A stretch of DNA of 64,000 nt from Edaphobacter dinghuensis (GTDB lineage: Bacteria > Acidobacteriota > Terriglobia > Terriglobales > Acidobacteriaceae): positions 1,015,675 through 1,079,674 of the forward strand of contig NZ_BMGT01000003.1 of the NCBI RefSeq assembly GCF_014640335.1, written 5' to 3'. Shown one piece after another: positions 33,335 to 42,289 of this stretch. Every line of letters starts with the position of its first letter. Position 1 is the first letter of the stretch. Below the pieces are notes generated by a model. It worked only from the letters and a program-made list of their open reading frames with translations, did not search any database and had not been told where the DNA came from. The translations under genes were made by a program, and so were the position numbers.

Positions 33335-33835
33335 ATGGACAACAAGATCGCTGAAACCTTCCTCGATTTTTCCTGTCGCCGGCTGGACATGATTGTAACC
33401 AACATGAAGTTCTGCCTCGGAAAACTTACCGATGAGCAGATCTGGTCCCGCGGTGGTCCTCATGAAAACGCCGTAGGCAATATCGTCCTTCATCTCTGCG
33501 GAAATATTCGGCAGTGGGCGATCCACGGAGTCAGTGGCGCAAAGGATGTTCGTGTTCGCGAGGCTGAGTTCAGTGCCGACGGCGGCCTCACCGGAGCACA
33601 GCTATCCACGATGTTTGCGGATACCATCGCCGAAGCGCGCCACATCATCGCAACCCTGCCGCCCGAGCGCCTCACCGATCGCACCGCACCGCAGCCCGGT
33701 CGTCCCGAAGTCAGCGTGCTCGAAGCCATCTATCAGGTGGTCGCGCACGCCCACGAGCATACCGGCCAGGTCATTCTTGTCACCAAGCAGATGATCGCCA
33801 CCGATCTCGATCTGACGACGCCCCGACCTCGTTAG
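33335..33835 (+). CDS. DinB-family (DUF1572-like) metal-binding protein
   Basis: The 166-residue protein has the four-helix DinB layout. Candidate metal-binding residues are in IVLHLCGNIRQW (His) and the C-terminal VVAHAHEHTGQV (His cluster). Members bind a divalent metal; some act as thiol-dependent transferases, most are uncharacterised. It is the first gene to the right of the tRNA and appears monocistronic. Confidence 0.8.
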   Translation: MDNKIAETFLDFSCRRLDMIVTNMKFCLGKLTDEQIWSRGGPHENAVGNIVLHLCGNIRQWAIHGVSGAKDVRVREAEFSADGGLTGAQLSTMFADTIAEARHIIATLPPERLTDRTAPQPGRPEVSVLEAIYQVVAHAHEHTGQVILVTKQMIATDLDLTTPRPR

Positions 33836-33840
33836 CGCAG

Positions 33841-35034
33841 CTATTCGACAGGCAGTTTAGCTCTGTAACCATCGCGGGTGATGATCGAGTACTTCAGTGG
33901 TTTGCCCTTCTCGTCCTGCATCCGCAGGGGATGCCCCTCGTTGTCGACCAGCAGCACCTGAATCTTGCGATACGAGCCGTCGTTCTTCGTATTGGTAGGC
34001 CGATAGGTCAAAACGTACTGGTTGCGAATCGAGTTGTTGATCTGCGAAAAGATGTCGGGAAGCTCGCCCTGAAAGACCGGGCTGAAGCTCAACCCTCCGG
34101 TCATGGCGGCAAAGGTCTTTAGCTGATTCTGCGCCTGTAGATAGTTCAGGTCTGCCATGCCGCCTCCCATCCCTCCACGGCCTCCACGCAGCTCGTTGAG
34201 CAGCGCACCGGTGCCGATCGAAAAGATAGTGACATTCGGTGTGGCCTTCACCTTGGCCAGAATCTTGTCCAGCGTCAGCTTAGAGAAGGTGTCGCGCCCG
34301 CTGCCGATCAGGATGATGTACTTTCGTCCTTCCACGCGGCTCAACCGGTCGAGCGTCTCATACAGCGCGTCGAACATGTCGGTATCCGAGAAGCCCGGAA
34401 TCGTCAGCGACTGTAACGCCTGCGCAATCAGATCTCTATTATTGGTGAAGTCGGTGAGGATGTGCGTGTGCAGATCATAGGTGACCACGGCAACGTAGTC
34501 GTCCGGACGCAGCGTACGAAAGAAGCTGTACGACGCGTTCTGCATGTCGTTGATCAGATAGTAGCTGTTGGCGGCAAACTCCAGCAGCATCACGGCAGTG
34601 ATCGGCGTCTGCGTCATGCGAACGCTCGTGATCGTCTGCGGCACGCCGTCTTCAAGCACAAGAAAGTTACCGGCCTTCAGCCCCGGAACGAACTGGTGGG
34701 TCTTATCGAGGATGACGTTGACGTTCAGGTTGACGATCGGTACATCGACACGCAACGAAAACGTCTCGTTATCAGGATTCTTGACGGTAGGCTCTGCGGG
34801 CGCAGGCGGCGGAGGAGGTTCGTTGTCCTCAGGCTTCTTACGAATGACGAGCGGCCCGTTGTCGGTCTGTGGCCCGCTTTCATCGGTGTTCTGGTCAGGC
34901 TTTGTCTGCTGCGCCGGAGGAGTCTGCGCGGCTGGGGCGCTCTGTGCCTGGATCGTCGGAGTCGGCGTCGCGAATAGGAGTGCGGCAAGGGCTAGCAGAG
35001 TGGCCGGAAGTCGGAAGCTCATCATCACGCTCAT
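33841..35034 (-). CDS. Secreted VWFA-domain protein of acidobacterial type
   Basis: The 397-residue protein has a signal peptide (about 1-30), a Pro/Gln/Thr-rich linker with a PPPPPAPAEP run, then a von Willebrand A domain starting near FSLRVDVPIVNLNVNVIL. This opening is typical of the VWFA-related family expanded in Acidobacteria. The MIDAS motif is altered: Asp-x-Ser-x-Ser is replaced around MLLEFAANSYYL. It ends in a QYVLTYRPTN strand and a short beta domain. Likely an exported adhesion or scaffold protein; the ligand is unknown. Confidence 0.85.
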   Translation of the reverse strand: MSVMMSFRLPATLLALAALLFATPTPTIQAQSAPAAQTPPAQQTKPDQNTDESGPQTDNGPLVIRKKPEDNEPPPPPAPAEPTVKNPDNETFSLRVDVPIVNLNVNVILDKTHQFVPGLKAGNFLVLEDGVPQTITSVRMTQTPITAVMLLEFAANSYYLINDMQNASYSFFRTLRPDDYVAVVTYDLHTHILTDFTNNRDLIAQALQSLTIPGFSDTDMFDALYETLDRLSRVEGRKYIILIGSGRDTFSKLTLDKILAKVKATPNVTIFSIGTGALLNELRGGRGGMGGGMADLNYLQAQNQLKTFAAMTGGLSFSPVFQGELPDIFSQINNSIRNQYVLTYRPTNTKNDGSYRKIQVLLVDNEGHPLRMQDEKGKPLKYSIITRDGYRAKLPVE

Positions 35035-35075
35035 TATGGAAAACTCTACTCCGTACCATTGGACGGTGTTAAGCG

Positions 35076-36077
35076 CTACTCGTGAGAACCTGCGCGAACG
35101 CTGCTGAAAGCGGCGACTGCGACCTGCTCCTCCATCACAATCGACGCATGGCTCGCATTCGGATAGTGGCTGCCGGTAGCCATTAGCTCTTCAATGGTCT
35201 CGACCGAGCGGATTCCACCCCTTGCCCCGACCGCCATACAATTCAACGCTGCTGCGGCACAGGCAAAATCGAGCTGTCGGTCCAGCGGCCACTCCTGCAG
35301 TAGTCCGTAGATAAATCCTGCGTGAAAGGTATCTCCTGCGCCGGTCGTATCGACCACCGGCACCCTGTACGCCGAGGTGTAGTGAAACTGGCTGCCGTCC
35401 CACGCCAGCACGCCATCCTGTCCAAGGGTCGCCGCCGTCAACCGGCAGCCATAGCGTCGTTGCATCATGCGCAGCGCCGTCTCAAGTCTGGGCTCCTTCA
35501 TCAATCGGCAGGGAAAGTCGCGGCTGACAATAAGGTAGTCGATCTTCTCGAGCAGTTGCTCCACTCCGGGATACAGCTCATCAAGATCGGCGATGACCGG
35601 AATGCCGGCCTCACGCGCCCATCCTGCCGCCAGCGTCGCCGTGGCCGTGTCGTAGCCGTCTACGTGAAGTGCCCGCGCATTCACAACCCACTCGCGGTCC
35701 AGCAGCTCCGGCCGCAGGTCCAGCCGCTCGTCCTTCCGCCAAAGCACCGTCCGCTCGCCGCCGCCATCGACCAGAATCAGCGACTGCCGACTGGCGCACT
35801 CTGAAACCGTAATGATCTGAGTCTCTACTCCCGCATCAGCAAAAGCATTGTGATGAAGCGTCGCAGCGCTATCGTCGCCAAGGCTGCCGATGTACCGTGT
35901 GCTCATCCCCCAGAGCTGGCAGGCAACCACGGTGCTCGCGACCTGTCCCCCCGGCATCACATCCGCCGCGCTGAACTCAACCTTGGAGCCGCGCGTCGGA
36001 TAGTCCGCAAGCGGAATAACGGTATCGGTCGCGTTCAATCCCACGCCAACCAGGTCAACCTTCGACGACTTCCTCAT
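35076..36077 (-). CDS. PfkB-family sugar kinase
   Basis: The 333-residue protein shows the ribokinase fold: N-terminal VGVGLNATDTV, substrate-side GGQVASTVVACQLWG, and the C-terminal PfkB signature VDTTGAGDTFHAGFIYGLL with the catalytic Asp and anion hole. The substrate is not identifiable; ribose, fructose or a nucleoside are all possible. It is divergently transcribed from hemD with a gap of about 108 bp that should hold both promoters. Confidence 0.85.
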   Translation of the reverse strand: MRKSSKVDLVGVGLNATDTVIPLADYPTRGSKVEFSAADVMPGGQVASTVVACQLWGMSTRYIGSLGDDSAATLHHNAFADAGVETQIITVSECASRQSLILVDGGGERTVLWRKDERLDLRPELLDREWVVNARALHVDGYDTATATLAAGWAREAGIPVIADLDELYPGVEQLLEKIDYLIVSRDFPCRLMKEPRLETALRMMQRRYGCRLTAATLGQDGVLAWDGSQFHYTSAYRVPVVDTTGAGDTFHAGFIYGLLQEWPLDRQLDFACAAAALNCMAVGARGGIRSVETIEELMATGSHYPNASHASIVMEEQVAVAAFSSVRAGSHE

Positions 36078-36185
36078 ATTCCTACTGTAAATGCTGTGTG
36101 ACAGTCCGCAATGGCTGATTGGCCGATCTTCGGCGATTCAGCGGATTGGGCGCATCCTGGCCGCTCCACTACAATCGCTGAAAAG

Positions 36186-37010
36186 ATGCTCGCTCTGCAA
36201 AACAAACGCATCCTCGTCACCCGCACCCGTACCCAGGCCTCCGATCTCGCCGTCCGGCTTGAGGCCCTCGGCGCGACTCCTATCCTTATACCCACCATCG
36301 AGATCATCCCTCCAGAAACCTACACCCCCCTCGATACAGCACTAGCGCAGCTCGAAAACTACGATTGGCTGCTCTTCACCAGCGCCAATGCCGTTGAAGT
36401 CTTCCACCAGCGCCGTCAAAATCTCGACCCACTCCAAAAAGCGGGTGCCCCACGTCCCGATCTCGGGACGTGGGTTTCCGGAAGCCATCGATATCCAAAG
36501 ATCGCCGTCATCGGCCCAGCGACCACGCGGGCAGTGCAGGGAATCGGCCTTGCCGTCGATCTCATCCCTCCAAAGTACATCGCCGAGTCGCTCGCCGAAG
36601 TACTCGTCCCTCAAGTCTCGGACAAGCGCATCCTGTTCATCCGTGCAGCCGAGGCCCGCGACGTTCTCCCCGAGGCTCTCACCGCCGCAGGAGCCACCGT
36701 CACCATAGCCGAGGCCTATCGCAACCGGATTCCCCCCGAATCCATCCCCGCGCTCCAGCAGCTCTTCGTCACGCCCGCCAACTACCCCGACGCCATCACC
36801 TTTACCAGCGCCTCCACCGTCCGCAACCTCATAGCCCTGCTCGAAGCCGCTACTCTCACCCTCCCCGCCGAGACAGCACTCGCATCCATCGGCCCGGTCA
36901 CGAGCCGCGCCCTCCGCGACCTCGGCCACGAACCCACCATCGAAGCTCCCGCCGCGACTATCGACGCCCTGATTCAATCCCTGATAGGCCACTTCACCTT
37001 AGCAGGCTAG
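36186..37010 (+). CDS. hemD: Uroporphyrinogen-III synthase
   Basis: The ATG at 36186 gives 274 residues and aligns with HemD starts (LQNKRILVTRTRTQASDLA). Recognisable are LFTSANAVEVF, KIAVIGPATTRAV, TSASTVRNLIALL and ASIGPVTSRALRDLG, the active-site loops of the two-lobed fold. The enzyme closes hydroxymethylbilane to uroporphyrinogen III in heme and corrin synthesis. Between HQRRQNLD and YPKIAVIG there are about 20 extra residues encoded by a palindromic repeat that keeps the frame (see 36437-36484). It lies in a surface-loop region, so the enzyme may still work. Confidence 0.88.
   Translation: MLALQNKRILVTRTRTQASDLAVRLEALGATPILIPTIEIIPPETYTPLDTALAQLENYDWLLFTSANAVEVFHQRRQNLDPLQKAGAPRPDLGTWVSGSHRYPKIAVIGPATTRAVQGIGLAVDLIPPKYIAESLAEVLVPQVSDKRILFIRAAEARDVLPEALTAAGATVTIAEAYRNRIPPESIPALQQLFVTPANYPDAITFTSASTVRNLIALLEAATLTLPAETALASIGPVTSRALRDLGHEPTIEAPAATIDALIQSLIGHFTLAG
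36437..36484. repeat. Palindromic repeat inside hemD
   Basis: Arms CCCACGTCCCGA (36449-36460) and TCGGGACGTGGG (36463-36474) form a perfect 12-bp stem with a 2-nt gap, preceded by AAAAAGCGGGTG and followed by TTTCCGG. It resembles the GTGCCCCA-type intergenic hairpin at 63636-63667 and appears to be inserted in frame in the coding sequence. Confidence 0.65.
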
Positions 37011-37112
37011 TGCAGGCAGGCACCGCTTGTCTTTGCCAAACGAAGCTGCGTATCCTTCTCTCCGCATACTCCTCGCGCCCTCAACGGTTGATCGGCGCAG
37101 AAAGTAGAGCGC

Positions 37113-38083
37113 ATGCACTCTTCTTCCGCATCCGGGTCCAGATCGCCGCGCCGCAGCGCCTTCGTCGTAGCCGCCATGCTGGCGATGATCGTCGTGCCTG
37201 CGATCTTCACCCTGCGCACGGTACATCTCTCCGCAGTCGCTCCAACTGTGGCTACAACACCCGGAGCCTCTCCCTACGGCTACACCGTCAGCCTTCTTCT
37301 CTTCGTCATTCCGGTGCTCGTCATCACGTTCTGGTTTCTCCCGCAGGAGCAGATCAAAATCTCCCAAAAGAGCTTTGTCTGGACCATTGGCCTGCTCTTT
37401 CCCATCGGCGCCTGCTCGATTTCTTCTTCGCCCGCTACTTCTTCGTCTTTCCCAACCCCGCCGCGACGCTTGGAATCAAGGCCCCCGCCCTCGGCGCCCC
37501 CGTGCCTATAGAAGAGTACGTCTTCTATCTCACCGGCTTTCTCTGCGTCCTGCTGCTCTATATCTGGCTCGATGAGTATTGGCTGGCCGCCTATACCGTC
37601 GAAGGCGCATCAGCTCTGCGCCAACAGTTTCGCCGCCTTCTCAAGCTTCACCCCGAGTCGATCATACTGGCCGTCGCTCTCGTCATTGGAGCCATCCTCT
37701 TCAAGAAGTACCTCTCCAACTCTCCCGCAGGCTTCCCCGGCTACTTCATCTTTCTCGCCCTTGCCGCACTTGTACCCTCGGCAGCCCTGCTCTCCTCGGC
37801 ACGCCCAGTCATTAATTGGAGAGCGTTCAGCCTCACAGCCTTCTTCATCCTTCTCGTCAGCCTCATGTGGGAGGTCACCCTGGCCATCCCCTACGGCTGG
37901 TGGAACTTTCGCGCCGAGCAGATGCTCGGAGTTCGCATTACCGCCTGGGGATATCTCCCCATCGAAGAGGTATGCCTCTGGATGACGGTCACCTACGCGA
38001 CAGTCATCGTCTATGAAACAGTAAAGTGCTGGCAGAGCTCGGGAAGGTCGATGCGCCACGCCTTCTTCGGCAATTCGCTTTAG
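37113..38083 (+). pseudogene. Lycopene-cyclase-domain membrane protein, frameshifted
   Basis: Two overlapping frames together make one protein of about 323 residues. The first starts at ATG 37113 and reads to ...LLFPIGA; the second takes over one base back at about 37412 with LLDFFFARYFFVFPN and runs to 38083. The joined product has about seven membrane segments and the twin PIEE motifs (VPIEEYVFY, LPIEEVCLW) of the CrtYc/CrtYd-type lycopene cyclase domain. One missing C in the GGCGCC-TGC run at 37408-37414 explains the break. It may be a recent mutation, a sequencing error or, less likely, programmed -1 frameshifting; there is no slippery heptamer. Confidence 0.78.
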
Positions 38084-38868
38084 TGTGAAGTCCAGGTCTT
38101 ATCAGATGAGTTGCACAGCTTCTCCAGCGTGCAGTCGGCGCAGCGAGGCTTGCGAGCCACGCAAATCTGCCGTCCATGATGGATCAGCTCATGCGAAAAG
38201 GCGATCCAGTGGTCCTGAGGAATGATCTTCATCATGTCCTGTTCCACCTTTTCGGGCGCAGTCTCCTTGGTCAATTCAAGCCGATGTGTCAGGCGCATAA
38301 CATGCGTATCTACAACAACTCCGACGGCAATATTAAACCATGACCCGAGCACTACATTCGCTGTCTTCCGCGCCACACCGGGCAGACGCAGCAACTCTTC
38401 CATCGTCTGTGGAACCTTGCCCCCAAACTCCTCAACAACGGCAGTAGCCGCACCCTTAATTGACTTCGCCTTATTGCGAAAGAATCCGGTGGTACGAATC
38501 AACTCCTCCAGCTCCGGCAACGAAGCAGCCGCCATCGCCTTCGGGGTAGGGAACGCCTTGAATAACGCAGGCGTCACCAGATTCACCCGCACATCCGTAC
38601 ATTGTGCGGACAAAATCGTGGCAACCGTCAGCTCCCACGCGTTGCGATGATTCAGCGCGCAGACCACGCCGGGATAAGTCTTAGCCAGCACATCCAGAAT
38701 CGCCGCGACCCGCGCCGGAGCCAGCGGATTTGCCGTCTTGCCAGTTTTTTTCTTCGCAGAAGCAGGCTCGGTAGCAGCAATCGCTCGCGTCTTCTTGCCC
38801 ACGGGCGATTGCTGCACCGGCTTCACTATCGTTGTCACCTTAGTCCCAGCCACTTTAGTCCGAGCCAT
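38080..38868 (-). CDS. nth: Endonuclease III
   Basis: The 262-residue protein has a Lys/Ala-rich N-terminal tail of about 45 residues, then the helix-hairpin-helix glycosylase fold. The hairpin LPGVARKTANVVL carries the catalytic Lys, VVDTHVMRL the catalytic Asp, and the C-terminal CVARKPRCADCTLEKLC the [4Fe-4S] Cys-x6-Cys-x2-Cys-x5-Cys set. It removes oxidised pyrimidines and nicks the abasic site in base-excision repair. Its stop overlaps the stop of the convergent cyclase gene by 4 bp. Confidence 0.95.
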   Translation of the reverse strand: MARTKVAGTKVTTIVKPVQQSPVGKKTRAIAATEPASAKKKTGKTANPLAPARVAAILDVLAKTYPGVVCALNHRNAWELTVATILSAQCTDVRVNLVTPALFKAFPTPKAMAAASLPELEELIRTTGFFRNKAKSIKGAATAVVEEFGGKVPQTMEELLRLPGVARKTANVVLGSWFNIAVGVVVDTHVMRLTHRLELTKETAPEKVEQDMMKIIPQDHWIAFSHELIHHGRQICVARKPRCADCTLEKLCNSSDKTWTSH

Positions 38869-38874
38869 AGAGTC

Positions 38875-39693
38875 TTATCCCAGCCGGTTCAGCATCTCTT
38901 CCGCAGGCACGCGAACGCAACTGAAGATCGGAAAGTCCTTCAGCGTGTACAAGCTGATCTCGGTCTCGCGCAGCTGCTGCACAAGATCAACGAAATCCTC
39001 CGGGAAGTTCGTCTCAAACGCCACCACGAACTCCTGATCGTCGATGCCGAACGAGTAAGTCGTATTCAGCTTCACTCGCGGATAGCTCAACCCAATGCGA
39101 ATATGCTCATCCATCAGCCGCTTGCGCTCTTCCATCGACAGCAGATACCAAGGCCGCGTCTTCCAGAACGGATAGATAAAGATGTACTTCTGTCCACCGG
39201 GACGAATCGCGCCGCGGCTCTCGCCTTCGCTCTCATCGGCGCGGTCGATCTGGTATTGCGAGCGCTTGGTCATCGCCAGAAAATTGTGCGGCGAGTTGAG
39301 ATACCCGCCCAGTGCCGTACCCATCAACTCGCTGCGCATCTGGTTCATCTCATCGACGGCGTAGCCAATCGACCAGACGCACATATCCACATCGCCGCGC
39401 GTGCCCACAGTCGAATAGGTCAGCGAAAGAAACTCGCCCGGCTTGTTCCACCGAGACAGAACGGCGGCAAACTCCGCCTTGTGCTTTGCCTTCTCTTCCT
39501 TAGGCAGGCGACGCCACTCGGGCATCACCTTATAGAAGCTGAACGCCACAATCTGCCGCTTCACCGGCGGCTTCGAAGGATCATGCGCTGCCGCTCCATA
39601 GCTGCTCGCGGGCCGTCCTGAAGCAGCCGCAGGCTTCGCTGTCTCATGCGCTTCACGTTTCGGTGCAATCGTCTCGGTCATTTCCTGTGCCAT
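38875..39693 (-). CDS. hemQ: HemQ-type coproheme decarboxylase (chlorite-dismutase family)
   Basis: The start at 39693 gives 272 residues with a disordered Ala-rich tail of about 40. The core matches the chlorite dismutase/HemQ fold: FYKVMPEWRRLP, TRGDVDMCVWSIG, the Tyr-containing YIFIYPFWKTRPWYLL used by HemQ, and the probable proximal His in LMDEHIRIGLSY. HemQ converts coproheme to heme b in the coproporphyrin-dependent pathway. It lies 6 bp upstream of nth on the same strand, so they are probably co-transcribed. Confidence 0.88.
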   Translation of the reverse strand: MAQEMTETIAPKREAHETAKPAAASGRPASSYGAAAHDPSKPPVKRQIVAFSFYKVMPEWRRLPKEEKAKHKAEFAAVLSRWNKPGEFLSLTYSTVGTRGDVDMCVWSIGYAVDEMNQMRSELMGTALGGYLNSPHNFLAMTKRSQYQIDRADESEGESRGAIRPGGQKYIFIYPFWKTRPWYLLSMEERKRLMDEHIRIGLSYPRVKLNTTYSFGIDDQEFVVAFETNFPEDFVDLVQQLRETEISLYTLKDFPIFSCVRVPAEEMLNRLG

Positions 39694-39768
39694 ATATCGA
39701 TTGTCTCCCGAACCCGCGCCACTGGCAAAGAGCCGTCCTTTCACCTCAAACCGATATACTGCACCTGC

Positions 39769-40395
39769 ATGTCAGAAAAAATTATTGCCCTCCTCGTCGG
39801 CGCCATCGCCAGTGGTGGCTATCTGAGCGTCATCGTGCTCATGGCCATCCAGTCCGCCTGCATCCCCATTCCCTCCGAAGTCATCATGCCGCTGGCCGGC
39901 TACGCTCTGGCCCACACCCAGTTCCAGCTCATCATCCTGGCCACTGTGGCTTCGCTCGCCTCGAACCTCGGCTCCATCCCCGCCTACTGGGTAGGCGCTC
40001 GCGGAGGCCGTCCCATGGTCGAGCGCTACGGCAGTTATCTCCTCCTCAGCCGCCGCGACCTCAACCTCGTCGATCACTTCTTCGACCGCTACGGCTCCAT
40101 CACCGTCCTCATCGGCAGAATGCTTCCCATCGTTCGCACCTTCATCGCCTTCCCGGCGGGCGTCGCGAAGATGAATCAGGTTCGCTTCCACATCTACACC
40201 TTCATCGGCTCATGGCCGTGGTGCTACGTGCTCGCGTATGTCGGTATGAAGCTTGGCGCGCAGTTCAACACCAACCCCCGCTTCAAAGAGATCTTCCACC
40301 GCTTCCACCTCGGCGTCGAAGCCGTCATCGTCATCGGCTTTATCTGGTTCGTCGTATCGCATTGGAAGAACCGCATCCGCACCGAAGCGGCATAG
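39769..40395 (+). CDS. DedA-family (SNARE-associated) membrane protein
   Basis: The ATG at 39769 gives 208 residues and about five membrane segments. Family motifs are present: SACIPIPSEVIMPLAGYA near the N-terminus, LGSIPAYWVGARGG, and the conserved R-x3-P-x-[IV]-R segment GRMLPIVRTFIAFPAG. DedA proteins are linked to undecaprenyl-phosphate or phospholipid recycling and membrane potential. Divergent from hemQ with about 75 bp between starts. Confidence 0.9.
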   Translation: MSEKIIALLVGAIASGGYLSVIVLMAIQSACIPIPSEVIMPLAGYALAHTQFQLIILATVASLASNLGSIPAYWVGARGGRPMVERYGSYLLLSRRDLNLVDHFFDRYGSITVLIGRMLPIVRTFIAFPAGVAKMNQVRFHIYTFIGSWPWCYVLAYVGMKLGAQFNTNPRFKEIFHRFHLGVEAVIVIGFIWFVVSHWKNRIRTEAA

Positions 40396-40534
40396 CTCTC
40401 AAACCGAAAGAGTTAATGGAAGCGAGACGCAACTCGTCCGTGCCCTCCGTGTCTCTAATAGGGTGGCTCGCTTTTGGGCCTGGTATAACGGTTAAGCTTT
40501 TGGGGCTACTATGGTGGCCGAGGAGAATCACGAT

Positions 40535-40996
40535 ATGTCCAATTGGAAGCTACTCGCACTCTCTGCATTAAGCGCTGCTCTGATGATTGGTACTATTACC
40601 GTTGCTCCCGCACAGGTTTCCATCAACATCGGTGTAGCTCCTGTATGCCCCTACGGCTACTTCGACTACGCCCCTTACGACTGCGCTCCCTACGGCTACT
40701 ATGGGCCCGACTGGTTTATCGGCGGAGTCTTCGTCGGAGCCGGTCCCTGGTTCCACGGCCCGCACGGTTTCTACGGCCACGTCGATAACCGCTACGATCC
40801 CCGCCACGGTTACCGCGGCCCAATGCCCGCACGTGGCGCCGAGCCGTTCCAGCATTTTCAGGGGAACGAAGCGCGTGACGGTCGCGGCCATGTAGGCAAT
40901 GCCGGCCATGACGCCAGCAACGAACACAGCGCCGGATTCCGCGGCTCAGGCCGTCCCGGCGGTGGTGGCGGTCATGCTGGTGGTGGCCATCGCTAG
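40535..40996 (+). CDS. Small secreted Gly/Tyr/His-rich protein
   Basis: The 153-residue protein starts at MSNWKLL and has a clear signal peptide ending near APAQ. The mature part is low-complexity: PYGYFDYAPYDCAPYGYYGPDW, a PWFHGPHGFYGH stretch, then Gly/His/Arg-rich sequence ending in GGGGGHAGGGHR. His-rich and Gly-rich tails may bind metal. The family is unknown to me, though similar YXH-type secreted proteins are common in Acidobacteria. A strong terminator follows 24 bp after the stop. Confidence 0.7.
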   Translation: MSNWKLLALSALSAALMIGTITVAPAQVSINIGVAPVCPYGYFDYAPYDCAPYGYYGPDWFIGGVFVGAGPWFHGPHGFYGHVDNRYDPRHGYRGPMPARGAEPFQHFQGNEARDGRGHVGNAGHDASNEHSAGFRGSGRPGGGGGHAGGGHR

Positions 40997-41020
40997 ATAA
41001 TTGAGATACGAATCGCAAAT

Positions 41021-41049
41021 AAAGGCCCGCTGTTGTTCAGCGGGCCTTT
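41021..41049 (+). terminator. Strong hairpin terminator
   Basis: A perfect 12-bp stem (AAAGGCCCGCTG / CAGCGGGCCTTT) with a 5-nt loop ends in TTTGTATTT. With A-rich sequence on the left it can act in both directions, serving the small secreted protein and the convergent TIGR03435 gene. Confidence 0.85.
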
Positions 41050-41082
41050 GTATTTAGGCTAATTATCCAGAACGATACGTCT

Positions 41083-41898
41083 TCAATTCTCCGAAGGCCG
41101 CTCAATATGATCGATCACGATGATCTCCATTGGCTCCTCGGCTGACTTCAACTGCAATCCCAGATGCTTCAGCGAAGTTGCAACTGTGGCAGTGGCATCT
41201 GCGTTTGGATCGTTATCCCCCGTTCGATATTCAAAATCGAAGGAACCCTCCAGCCCGGTCCTATCCACAACAGGGCGCCCCACAATGCCGCTGAGACGAG
41301 TCGCCAGTTGCGCCATTGAGATATTTTTCCCGGCTAGGCCCGTACCAAATGCCACACGCCCTCCGTCCGGGCTTCCCGCCCATGAATAAGCAGTCGTGTC
41401 TTTAGGAGGCTCTAGCTTCAAAGTGCTGCCTGTCCTCTCCAAGATATAGCTCGGCTCCTGCTTGCTCTCGCGATGGAAGCGCAGGTGAAAACGATCGATT
41501 AGAAGCGATTGCAGCATCTCGCGCTGCTCTTGGTTTGGAGGACTCTTGAAAGAGGCTGGATTGGAATGAATACTTGCTGAAGATGAGGGTGGTTTGCCGA
41601 CAACATCGTAGTAATCCTCATCGATCCAGGGCGGACCACCCAGTATTTGGAACTTCCTGATATCAAACGCATCCATCAGCAGATACCGCACGGCGTAGTG
41701 ACTGGCGACGACCTTGCCTCCGGGATAGGTGAACAGGCCAACCGGTGCTGGGCCTTTTGGATTCGATGGTTTGACTGATGCAACCTCAAACTCCGGCAGC
41801 TTACCGGCTGGCTGACAGAACGCCATAGGCGTAGCAAATACTACACACATAAAAAATAAAACTCGTCTGCGAGTGCGTGCTAAATATTTGATCGTCAT
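41083..41898 (-). CDS. TIGR03435-type soil-associated secreted protein
   Basis: The 271-residue protein has a signal peptide (about 1-29) and then the characteristic opening FEVASVKPSNP. Further family blocks are ILGGPPWIDEDYYDVVGKPP, EMLQSLLIDRFHLRFHRE, GSTLKLEPP, GKNISMAQLATRLSG, GRPVVDRTGLEGSFDF and GLQLKSAEEPMEIIVIDHIERPSEN. This family is greatly expanded in Acidobacteria; its function is unknown. Its presence is one of the strongest taxonomic pointers in the window. Confidence 0.92.
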   Translation of the reverse strand: MTIKYLARTRRRVLFFMCVVFATPMAFCQPAGKLPEFEVASVKPSNPKGPAPVGLFTYPGGKVVASHYAVRYLLMDAFDIRKFQILGGPPWIDEDYYDVVGKPPSSSASIHSNPASFKSPPNQEQREMLQSLLIDRFHLRFHRESKQEPSYILERTGSTLKLEPPKDTTAYSWAGSPDGGRVAFGTGLAGKNISMAQLATRLSGIVGRPVVDRTGLEGSFDFEYRTGDNDPNADATATVATSLKHLGLQLKSAEEPMEIIVIDHIERPSEN

Positions 41899-42289
41899 CG
41901 GTTAGTCGTATCTTTCGGCAAGCAGATGTTACTGCACTATAGGTTTGTCTGCACAGCGATTGCCGATATTTTGTCCACGGCGAAAGCTACACTCCAAACC
42001 ACGTCATCTCGACCGAAGCCGCGCAGTTTTATCGCGCAGCGCAGTGGAGAGACCCCTGTATTTCGCCGTTGACGTTGACCGCGCTTTTATAGGGTTAAGG
42101 CTTTCATCCAATTCAGGCTCTCGCATGGAAAGAAGCTCATCCACGCCAAAACTGCGTCATTTCCGGAGAAAATGCGTTATCGCTAAAGCCTGAACAATCG
42201 TCCACTTCGTTTGCGCCTGCTCTTTTCGTGAGCAATACTGAGGTTTCCGTACCCACGGAAAATTGCCTCACGAAGGATTTTGCTCAGTT
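41899..42289. other. Intergenic region between TIGR03435 gene and ino1
   Basis: About 390 bp without a credible gene. It holds one copy of a dispersed repeat (42001-42068) and should contain the promoters of both flanking genes. An open frame at 41945-42193 has no start signal and is composed partly of the repeat. Confidence 0.5.
42001..42068 (+). repeat. Dispersed intergenic repeat, family A, copy 1
   Basis: The unit begins ACGTCATCTCGACCGAAGC and ends GTGGAGAGACCCCTGTATTT. A second, inverted and more diverged copy lies at 48663-48721. Both are in gaps between genes. Confidence 0.65.

Noticed and set aside
36470..37111. Upstream part of the long frame that continues into the cyclase gene
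   Set aside because: It overlaps hemD in another frame with Arg/Pro/Ser-rich composition; only the part after 37412 is real cyclase sequence.
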